From Caenorhabditis elegans (Eukaryota; Nematoda; Chromadorea; Rhabditida; Rhabditidae): 64,000 bases of DNA. Made by a program: the position numbers and the translations under genes. Shown piece by piece: positions 43,799-53,550 of this stretch. How positions within the stretch are numbered: the stretch's first letter is position 1; every line of letters starts with the position of its first letter. The notes beneath the pieces are model-generated. The model was not told the origin of the DNA, searched no databases, and saw nothing but the letters and a program-made list of their open reading frames with translations. The DNA lies in NCBI RefSeq assembly GCF_000002985.6, contig NC_003280.10:14070501-14134500 (forward strand), written 5' to 3'.

Positions 43799-46700
43799 TC
43801 AAATATTTGAGATCGAAAACGGGCGTTCTACGTCACGAAAAACTGAGATCGAAAATTCGGTGTGGTTGAAATCATCATGCTCGAGAATCCAATCACAAAA
43901 GTATTGCCATCGCCGTCCGTAGTAGCCCGACATAAGCCCAGCCCACTCGCGATGAGCATAGTCCAGATTTTGACCAGTCGGACCCCAGACTGTTAGGATG
44001 TCACCGGCGGTCACCGGGAACACTTGACGTTCTTCTGATGTTGGGGCGATGGATTTTGCATTTTCTGAAAAAAAATTGATTAAGAAAGATTGCACAGGGC
44101 CATAAATCTACAGTACTTGATCTTAAATTTAAGATATTGTAATTTTGAACTACAGTAACCATATTATTGAACTACAGTAACCCTAGTTTTGAACTACAGT
44201 AACCCAACTATTGAACTACAGTAACCCTAGTATTGAACTACAGTAACCCTAGTGTTAAACTACAGTAACCCTAGTATTGAACTACAGTAACCTTAGTGTT
44301 GAACTAAAGTAACCCTAGTGTTAAGCTACAGTAACCCTGGTGTTACACAGCAACCTTGGTAGATAATAGTCACGCCGCACCTACAGTACTCTATACCTTA
44401 CCAAATGATACATCTAGGCCACTTCACCACTACAGTACTTGTAAGATACAGTATACATCCTATACTCCTATAGATATTCCGTAACCGTAGCCAAGAGCAA
44501 TCCTACAGTAATCTTAACCCTCAGGCCAAATCTACAGTAACCCACCTATCCACTGCCGAACATCCCGATTCGAGTAACTTTCCAACTTCTGGAACATTTC
44601 CATCAACATCTCACAACTGGCGCCAACTTGCTGCTTATCTTCCATCAAAAATGCTTCTGACATTGATAAAGCCGCCTCATTTCCCATCTCGAATTGTGTC
44701 ATTTCCCGCATCACGTCGTTCAGGTCTTCTCTAAAAAAGGAGATAAGTGTTCGGATGAAAAATTCCTTAAAAATCCTACCTGAACAGAGGATGCTCGCCG
44801 AGCACATGGACCAGCGCTGGCAGAAGCTCTCGGAATCTCGAAAACGTCTCTTCTACCGGGAACCAATACTCTATTTTTCTTCCAAATCCAGGTCTATGGT
44901 ATAGGAATACTGAAAATCTTGGCGTTCCCCATTTCTCGGGCTGATTGTAGAATGTGCCAGCCAGCAGAGTCCAGAACTTCTGAGCCACTTTAAAATCTGC
45001 AGAGTATCGGGATTCCGAGTACGCCTTGAGCCAGTTGTTCAGAGGAAGGGGCTCCGGGGACCACATTCTATCGATCATGAACTGGTAGACCACATAGTTC
45101 TGATCGATGGCTTCCATTGAGAGCCCGGCTCCGACAAGGTTCGAGCCGGCCTTCATCAGCGCCAGCTGATAGCCTTTATCGATTTTCTGAAGGTTACCAC
45201 GGAGTTCTCTGGATCCTCCAAAATTGTGAAGTAGGCACCAGACGAAGTGATGTCCCTGGAACGATGACGTCATCTGCCATGCTGGAACCACCTCGGCGTA
45301 GAGGTCAAGGATGAGCAGGTTGCCGACTGGAATTGCGGAGAGGAAGGATTTGATCGCCCAGGCTGGCCATTGATCGTAGGTGAACGACCAGGATTGGAGT
45401 ACCCTGTAATAAGAGGAGTTTTGAGGAAGCGGCCAACATTATTCATGCCCAAAAAGGGTAGTAATTAGTTGTCACGCGACTGCGGCCGACATAGTTTCTA
45501 GCGGCCCACATCTGACTTTTTCTATTAACAAAGCAGATGACGCTTCACAGGCTACGTCACAGACTACAGACTAAGCGGCAGACACCTCCCGAGCCACCAA
45601 GTCTTCATGGCGACCGACATTTCCCGGTTTTCACTTACCAAACACAATTTTTATCCACCTTCTTGCAGGAGTTCATGATTGCTTGAGCGGTTTGCTTGAC
45701 GAATTTCGCGTCGAACTTTGCCGACTCGCTAGGCAAAATCTCGTTGAACGGATCCGCGCTGTACATGTTTGTTACATCGCCTCCGAACATCTTCTTTTGA
45801 TGTCTCAAAAATGTGGAGCCAATTTTCTGGAAAAGCGGGTCAAATGGAGATACGGAGAGCATGCAAGATGTTTCAGAAGTGAAGTTGTTCCAGCGCGGGA
45901 GCCTATTAAATTTTGAGGCCGGGAACAGCGTTTCCAGGTGGTCTGGCACAAAGCCAGCAAACGTCGGCAAAATTGGAGTGATGCCAAGTTCAAGGAGCCG
46001 GTCGATAATCCGCTTGGCCAGGTTGTGATCGTTGAGCATCTGAGCATCCGAGAGTCCACCGCCGTAGGCTTTCAGGTTGCCCATACGGTGCCTGGAAATT
46101 TAAATTTTTCGGAAAATTTCTTTAAAGGGCTCACCATGCCAAATATGCCTGTGAAGTGAAATAAGAATCCAGCTCATCGCGTTGAACACCTAATCCCATA
46201 AAAATGTCCCGCCATATGATCTCCTGGCCGAGCGGCATTAGGACCGTGTTGAAGCCGTCTGAAATTAACGATTTTCATGGAAATCGGGCTAGAAGCACCC
46301 GCCCAGCCTAAGCCTAAGCTCAAGCCTAAGCCTAAGCCTAAGCCTGAGTCTGAGCCTAAGTCTAAGCCTAAGCCTAAGCCTCAGCATAAGCTTAAGCTTA
46401 AGCCTAAGCAGTCAACTTACTCAACGCGATCCAATCAATAAATCGTTCCCACTGTGGCCACTCCCACCAGGCGAACGAGTACGAACATCTACGCCTGAGC
46501 CAGAACCTAAGCTTAAGCATAAGCCTTGGCCTAAGCCTGAGCCGAATCCTAAGCCTAAGCCTAAGCCTAAGTCTAAGCCTAAACATAAGCCTAAGCCTAT
46601 ACGTCTCTCTGTTAAATTTCGCTTTGATCGGCCAACCGGAACCCTTTGAAAAATTTAAAAAAACGCTGTAATCCTAAGCCTAAATAGCGTAAAAAAGAGC

Positions 46701-47370
46701 TAACGCTCGCCACTGACGCCAAGCCTAAGCCTAAGCCTAAGTCTAAGCCTAAGCCTAAGTCCAAGCCTACGCCTAAGCCTAAGCGATCAACTTACTCAAC
46801 GCGATCCAATCAATAAACCGTTCCCACTGTGGCCATTCCCACCAGGCGAACGAGTACGAAAATGTGCACATATTTCCAAAGTAGCGGATTCTGAAATTCT
46901 TGCAAAAAATATTATCAACCTCGATTGCCGTGCAGACTCAACTGTTTAGATTCAAAATTTATGAAGTCACTTGTGCGTTTTCGGCAGCCACTGGAAAACG
47001 AGCTATTCGACCAGGAGACTTGTGACAGGCATTCGGTGCGGAGGTAGGTCTGTAGGTAGGTAAAATATTTGTTGGGTATATTAATAGGGGTTTACCGTAC
47101 ATTAATAGCATTCAAAGCGTCTGTGGGGGTATTTGCAGTGACGGTTTTCCGTCCGGATTTGTTGATCTCGATTTGAGCCAAGCCGGATTTGGGGAGCTGG
47201 AAATATAGGAGGTTTTGAGGTTTTCGTAGTTTGTAGTTTGTGTAGTCTTTCTAGTATTTTCAGTCACTGCTATAGTGTTAAAGCTTATGAAATTATACTA
47301 ATATTTCAAAATTTACTTTTCATCAAAAAAATTAATATGTTGATCAAGCTTCTCTATTATTTTAGAAAGG

Positions 47371-47407
<37 letters not shown>

Positions 47408-47605
47408 CTGAAATCCATTCTCCGCGGCACTTAGGACCTTCACATCCGCAAACTCTTCCAGAACCCATTCCGGAGCCACCCGCCTCAAGACGCTCCGCCA
47501 ACTGTTCTTATCGTAGTCCTGAAGCTGAACTCGCAGAGCTCCTCTGGCTCTTTCAGCTCCACATAACACCAAAATGAGCAGTGCCACGTGGAAGTGGCGT
47601 GGCAT
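43799..47605 (-). CDS. Alpha-N-acetylglucosaminidase (NAGLU, GH89)
   Basis: Lysosomal exo-glycosidase that removes terminal N-acetylglucosamine during heparan-sulfate breakdown. Exons: 47605-47408, 47196-47101, 47049-46943, 46890-46796, 46258-46135, 46091-45639, 45403-44780, 44730-44546, 44064-43799; all joins keep frame and give 715 residues, close to the human enzyme. A signal peptide ([17 protein letters not shown]) fits secretory entry. Family motifs: [43 protein letters not shown] and SMEAIDQN (the two glutamates I place as catalytic), [22 protein letters not shown] and [11 protein letters not shown]. The 52-nt intron after exon 3 uses donor gttgag; its alternative donor 11 nt further would break frame. 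An ATTACAG acceptor lies 5 nt before the ATG. Introns carry telomere-like repeats and a duplicated exon fragment. Confidence 0.95.
44150..44345. repeat. GAACTACAGTAACCCTAGT tandem repeat in the NAGLU intron
   Basis: About nine copies of a 23-24-nt unit (TTGAACTACAGTAACCCTAG) with scattered TACAGTA words continuing to 44540. It lies between exons 8 and 9. Confidence 0.9.
46285..46790. repeat. Interstitial telomere-like TAAGCC arrays around a copied exon fragment
   Basis: Blocks at about 46305-46415, 46500-46600 and 46720-46785 are degenerate (GCCTAA)n, the complement of the worm telomere TTAGGC, with GCCTAAGCTTAAGC variants. They lie in the intron between exons 4 and 5 on both sides of the exon fragment at 46410-46487. 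Confidence 0.9.
46410..46487 (-). pseudogene. Partial copy of NAGLU exon 4 with its donor
   Basis: About 78 nt match 46788-46864 with a few substitutions, covering the codons for [20 protein letters not shown] and the gtaagt donor. The 5' part of the exon is missing. If it were spliced in after the true exon through the nearby GTAG acceptor, the frame would shift and stop, so it is read as a relic. Confidence 0.85.
47373..47406. repeat. (AAT)n microsatellite overlapping the NAGLU exon 1 donor
   Basis: About 11 AAT units. On the minus strand the intron starts CAG|gtattattatt, so the donor is the first unit of the microsatellite. Confidence 0.93.
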
Positions 47606-48514
47606 TTGAACTGTAATTGGAAATACAATTTTGAGAGTAAATGTTAAAATATTTAAAATATTTGGAAAATTGGAAGGTGTAACGTTTTGAAGTTGGTGAT
47701 GCTTAAGTGAAAGGAAGCATTCACAAAATTTGAAAAAAATCAGCAAATTTAATTAGGATTATTGTGCTTGCGGGTTACTGTAGCAAAATTTGAAGCAACA
47801 CTACCTCTGAGCATAAAAAAAAGTGGTCCAGCAACTACTGACTGACCTCTACCCGTTTTTTTTGCACCGCACTAAAATTGTTCCCCAGGGGCGGATGAGG
47901 TTCGAGACCAAAGAATTTCAATTTGGCCGAAAGAACATTTCTCACATTACTTGCCGGATATCTTGTCTGTCGGGGGTACGTGAGCTTTTGGACAGATATT
48001 TTTCAAAAGTTGCAACAGTAGCGGGTAACAAATTTTGTGAAACTCGGGAGGTGTCGGGCGCAAGCCAGACCATGTGATCTGGTGGTCAATAAGCTAGGTT
48101 GGCCGTACCCGTGAGGTGTCTGCCGCCAGTTGTTAACTAGCCATTAAGATATACTGAGATATTGCGGCCTGTGAGATGTCGGGCTCAAAAAAAGTTGTGT
48201 GTGAGGTGTCGGCAAAGAGAATTTAATAAATTTAACAATAATTTTTTTTCTTTGAAGAAGAAGTTTTTCCTGCAAATACTAATAACAAAATCTACAAAGA
48301 AACGCAGAGAAAAACAAGATTTGGATAGTCATGAGACCTGAGAGATGTTATCTTGCAAAATTGGGAAGATCGGAGGATTTTCCGGTAAATTTGCAAGGAG
48401 AAATGGAATATTTAGGCTGGAAATTGGATATTTGGAAATTTTGTTGTTTTAGCGGAAAATGTGTGATAAAGACTTTTAAAAAATTTTGCAAGAATTCAAT
48501 TGTTCGAATTTTTC

Positions 48515-48620
48515 CTTAGGTTTAGGCTTAGGCTTCAGCTTACATTTAGGCTTATGCTTAGGATAAGGTTTAGGCTTAGGCTCAGGTTTAGGCTTAGGTT
48601 TAGACTTAGGCTTCAACATA
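48515..48620. repeat. TTAGGCTTAGGC interstitial telomere-like block
   Basis: Degenerate (TTAGGC/TTTAGGC)n of about 15 units, in opposite orientation to the arrays at 46.3-46.8 kb. Confidence 0.9.
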
Positions 48621-51600
48621 ATTATGCCTATCAAGGATTTTATACAAACTAAGTTTAATAAAATTAGTTTTTTTTTTTAATTTTTGGTGCGTATAAATTT
48701 TTATGAAGATCTTTTTTTTTAATCTAAAAAGAAATCAATTTTTTATGTAAAATGTTTTTAAAATATTATATAGTTTTGCTTTTTCCACAAAGTTTTTAAT
48801 TAAAAAATGTTTTTTCAAAAATTCGAAATTTTTCCGGTCATTTAATATTCTGACGAGAGTCTTTTTGAGAAATATTTTTAATTTTAATTTTTAGTCATAA
48901 ATCTATGTTGATAAGATTAATGTTTAGTGAAAAAATGTTTAAACAAAAAAAATTACGGAAAAACTGCAAACAATTTTTACTATTATTTTTCAAATTTTCA
49001 AACATTTTCCCAACGTCCTTATATGAATTAAATTTCCTTCAATGTTCGATCACCAAAATCTGAAAATAGTTACAGAAAAGCGAACAACAATGATGATAAA
49101 TAAGGTGGAGAATAAATAAATAAATGTGTGAAAATCGCCCAAGAGTGCGTGTTTTGTCGGAGAAATTGAATGAGCTCTGAATATTTTTGAAAAAGTATTT
49201 TTTGAAATATTTGGGAGTTTTTTTAAAACATTTTTTCAAAAAAAACATTTTTTCATAGCAAAAACAAATTTGATTTTTCTAAAATCAATTTTAAATATTT
49301 TATTTTTCAGAAGTGATATTAATTTGAAGCATACCAAAAATTCTTGAATCCTTATACATTTATTTGAAACATTTTCACCATGTTTCACAAAACTCCAAAA
49401 ACCAAAAGTGTAATAAATTTAATTCCGCTTGAATGATTTTCCAAATTTAGAAATCGTATATTTTTGTAAAATTACAATTTTAAAAAAATAAAATGAATAT
49501 TTTGGGGTTCCAAAATTTTGATTCTATCTTTTTTGCAAAACCTGAAAAACTTTGAAATTTTAGAAAATAACAAGTGAAAAAGTTTTCAGAAAAATATTAT
49601 TTCATTTTTCTGGATGAGAATTGTGCAGCAAATACTTATAAATCTATTTTAAAATTGCATGACGTGCAATCAATGCCAAAAAACTCCATTCGGACTCTGG
49701 ATTTCACAAAAAAAATATTTATTTGCTAATTCCAGGCAGATTTAGATAACGAGAAAGATCTACGTTGTTAGTTTATATTCGGATTAGAAAAATCACTATA
49801 TAGTTTCGGATCGTTTTAGAATTAGAATGAGGAGGATTTTATAAAACAGTACAGGAGTCCTCCAGTACTCCAAGAGCTACATTGGCCTAAACTAAGCTAG
49901 TAAGATTCGGTCTGAAATAAGTCTACAGTAACCCCACTTCAAGGTGGAGGTAACTCATGTGTTACTACCAAAACTACCAAATAACTTATTACAACTTTTT
50001 TCAAAAATTAGTTGAAATTTTTTATGGGTAGTGTAAATAGTGAAAGCTCGGTTTTCACCTATCAAAATATTCCCCTTAATTGCTCAAAGTCCAGATTTTT
50101 TGGTAAATTGAAAAAAAAAAACAGAACAGTACATTTCAGGGATTTCAACTGAGCCAAAAAGTCCTACAACGCTACCGTAATGACTTAGTAGACCATAGTA
50201 GCAGTGACTAAGAAGCTACAATATTCAAAAATAGGGTAGCTTGATTTATAGAGCTACAATAATCACAGTTTCTTTATCCAAGTTTAATCCTAGAAAGCTA
50301 ATCAGATAATCGACTTATTTTACTTCGACTCATAGACGAAACAAATGTCGTGATGGATTAGGATTTCAGGAACAGTAATATGTACTATTGGCCTACGAAA
50401 GTTCGACGCAAAATTCGTCAAGCAAGGTGGATAAGTATTGTGTTTGGTAAGTGAAAACCGGGAAATGACGGGCGCAATGAAAACCTGTCAGTTGTAACGG
50501 AACCCGCAAAGTGTCGGTCGCGCGTGGAAACATGCAAAATTGGAAAACAATTTCCTGGACAGAAAAAAAATGTTTTAATAACGCTTAATACATGCAATAC
50601 GTTTTTTTTTAGAAAATTCAATAACAAGGTATTTTGATAAACCATGTAAATAGTTTCCCCAATCCCTGATAATCTACTTATTTTTACTTATCAAAATTGG
50701 ATTTTTTTTTGGAATTTTCTGATAGAGATCGGTCAAGTTAACGTGTCAGAAATTGAGACTATAAATCAGAAATGTTTACCTATATATGTATTATTTGAAT
50801 GCCGACGAAAAATCAGAGAAAACTGAGCTGAAAATGATGTTACTTTTCAGTCTAATGACGAAGGTAAATTAGGAATGTATGTTTTTCGAAAAAATAAGTT
50901 TTGATGATGTGTTCTGTTTTTTACACAGATTTTAATTAATTTCTTTGAAATTCTTACTTATTATTATTATAACTTTTTTTAAAAGTTTTCATAAAGAGAA
51001 AGTGTGGTCAAAACGGAGTCTGTGCAGTTCAAAAAAAACTTCAAAAAAAGTTTGAAAAAATTCTCTCAAAAACTAGGTCCCCTAGGTAAACAGACCTGGG
51101 CGCCTGCCTACATAACTGCCTTCAACCTATTTGCGTAGGCAGGCGTAGGCCGCCTTGATTGCAAGTAGACAGGCAATTCTGAGGTCTTTGGTAATTCGAA
51201 AAATATTTATAATAATACGAAAACCAAAACTTTATTTGTTTCTAAAAAACGCTCGGGCCACCCCCCTGTAAACCGTCTTATACGGGGTTTAAAAAATCTG
51301 AAACTTTAAAGATTATCTTTGTATTCTAGCCCACAAAAATACGGGCTTGACGTCAATTTTCAAAAAGTGCATCAAAGATGAAATGGACAATTGATGTCAT
51401 AAATGCCACAGAAAGTATCCTAGAATTTCAAATTTCGCGGGCAATTTTATCTCTAGGTGCGACAGAGCGCGCTTGCAGCTAGCACCAAAATTCGAATTTC
51501 TTTGACATTTAAAAAAGAGCAAAAAAAGTTGAACATTTAATTTTCTGTAAACTTGGCTATTTTACAATTTGATTAATTCTGAAACACTTACATGGAGAAG

Positions 51601-52109
51601 CTTTTTCAGAAAATGATGTGGCGGCTCAGGGCTCCCCGAGCCAAAATTGTGCAAAACACGACAATATTTCCCAGGTCACGGAGCCCCCCATAAACTGGCA
51701 CCCCCCGGGGGACCATTTTCGCCCCGCCTGCCCAAAAGATGAATATAGGATATACGGCTTTTTAGTTCTCCTCGCCTACACTTCCCTCGTTTTCTTGTTG
51801 GGGGTGAATTTTCAAAAGTTTTCTCGCGGTTTTTTTTCCGAAAAAATGGTCCGATTATCATGGCATCATAATGTCTCAAGGGGGAAGAGAAGGTGATGTG
51901 AGAATAGAGAAATTGAGGAAGAAGATGGAGTAGTTGGCGGGAGTGGAAACAAAATACCGTAGTAGCCTTTTTGGGGAGGTTTTGTAGAACTCAGAAGGGA
52001 AATTTGGAATTTTTTTGCTCTGAAAGATTGGAGGAAAATCGAACCAAAATCAATAATTATCGATTTTCTGCAGTTTTTTTCTCAGTGAAACAGGGGTGGG
52101 CGCCAAACG

Positions 52110-52390
52110 ATTTTTTTCCGGCAAATCGGCAAATCGGCAAATTGCTGGAATTTGAAATTTCCGGCAAGTCGACAAATTGTCGGAATTTAAAATCTCCGAC
52201 AATTCGGCAAATCGGAAAGTTGCCGGAATTGAAAACTTCCGGCAAATCGGCAAACCCTCGGCAAACGAAAATTTCGCAAAATGTGGTTTTGTGATCGGGC
52301 TCAGGCTGAGGGTTAGGCTTAGGGTTAGGCTTAGGCTTATCCTCAGACTCAGGCTCAGGCTCAGGATTTGGTTTAGGCTTAGGCGTGACT
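52110..52390. repeat. GCCGG-family repeat joined to TTAGGC-like block
   Basis: 52110-52260 is GGCAAATCGGCAAATTG(C)-type repeat. 52295-52385 reads GGTTAGGCTTAGGGTTAGGC and CTCAGGCTCAGGCTCAGG, a degenerate telomere-like array. Confidence 0.85.
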
Positions 52391-52879
52391 GGAAGGGAGA
52401 AAAAACATAAATTCCAAAAAATTCAGGGAAAAAACACGAAAAAAGTTGTTTTCGGCCAAGCCAATTTATATAATGGGGCGGCTCCTTCGTGTATTTTCTT
52501 GGTTCACACCTAGGTACCTCCAAAAAATCCGAAAAATAGCGTCACACACACACACACGACAAAAGGGGGAGAATTTCGTGTTTTGAGACATGGAGAATCC
52601 GGAAACGACGAGTTCAATTTCCGGTGGGGGACCCATTTTGAAGAAGCAAGTTTCGGTTTCCAGGCGGAAAACATCCGTCCACGTGGGGGGTGTTCAATGA
52701 CTGTAATTAATTTTATTTTTTGTAATTTTGTAATTTTTGCGCCAAAAAATACGGTACCCCCGGTCTCGACACGACACAATTTTTTTTGATGATTACAAAA
52801 AGGTGAGCGTCTTTAAGGAGTACTGTAGTTTTAAACTTTTGTTGCTGCGGATATATTATAGATTTTTGTTGAGATCACG

Positions 52880-53115
52880 CGCTTCTGGCTTCCCTCATAA
52901 ATTGAAATGGAAGAGTTTGCCGAACTAGGCCATTTTAACTCGGCCATATTTAAGGTAGATTTACGGCGCGTTGCGTGTCGCGTCGCGGCTCGATTTTAGT
53001 TGTAAAACTAAATGTATTTGTCTGTGTGGAGTACACGACTTTCCCACGCGTTGTCCGGCGGGCGATTGTCAATGGAGCGCGAAAAATCCTATGAGGAAGG
53101 CCTGAAGCCCGTGTT
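52880..53115. repeat. Single-arm copy of the collagen-intron inverted element
   Basis: Runs from GGCTTCCCTCATAAATTG through GCGTTGCGTGTCGCGTCGCG and TTGTCCGGCGGGCGATTG to AATGGAGCGCGAAAAATCC, matching the left arm of 20082-20633. Confidence 0.88.
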
Positions 53116-53550
53116 GAGAGTTTTGTTTTAATTTTTAAAATTATTTACACATAAAAATCATTAATAACAACGAGAAAATGATTTAAAATGTTTGAATTCA
53201 CGGTTTTGCCGCCAAAATCCTAACGAGACTAAAATTATTATGGGGACGGAGAGCTGCATTAGAGCGCGCTTGCACATCGACTTCAAAATTTTTGTGAAAA
53301 TGGTAGAATCGTAATTTTTACATTGTTTTCCGCGTAAAACACTGAAAATTTGACAAAAATTGAGATTTTCAAACAAAGTTCTCCTCGAGGAGTACACGAG
53401 GGCGTAAATCGACACATGGCCGTGTTTTTAAACAAGCTTGCAGCAAAAACAGAGTTATTTATTGAAAAAAAAAACTAGAAATTAACAAAAATGTTCAAAT
53501 GCAAATTATTTAAAATCAATTTAAAACAAATCTACACAACAAAAAAAAAG

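Larger units (their letters stand above)
47606..53550. other. 5.9-kb region between NAGLU and the NDUFAF5 homologue
   Basis: Mostly AT-rich with no recognised gene. It includes (TTAGGC)n-like blocks at 48520-48620 and 52295-52385, GTCGG-rich phrases at about 48045-48205, a GCCGG-family block at 52110-52260, and a single-arm copy of the collagen-intron element at 52880-53115. A 92-codon frame at 51618-51896 has no family features. Confidence 0.5.

Noticed and set aside
46404..46586. Alternative NAGLU exon reading [16 protein letters not shown]
   Set aside because: It is a partial copy of exon 4; splicing it in after the true exon shifts frame and stops.
51618..51896. 92-codon plus-strand frame with a hydrophobic stretch
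   Set aside because: No family motif, no convincing neighbouring exons or start context, and it lies in a repeat-rich gap. It cannot be supported as a gene.
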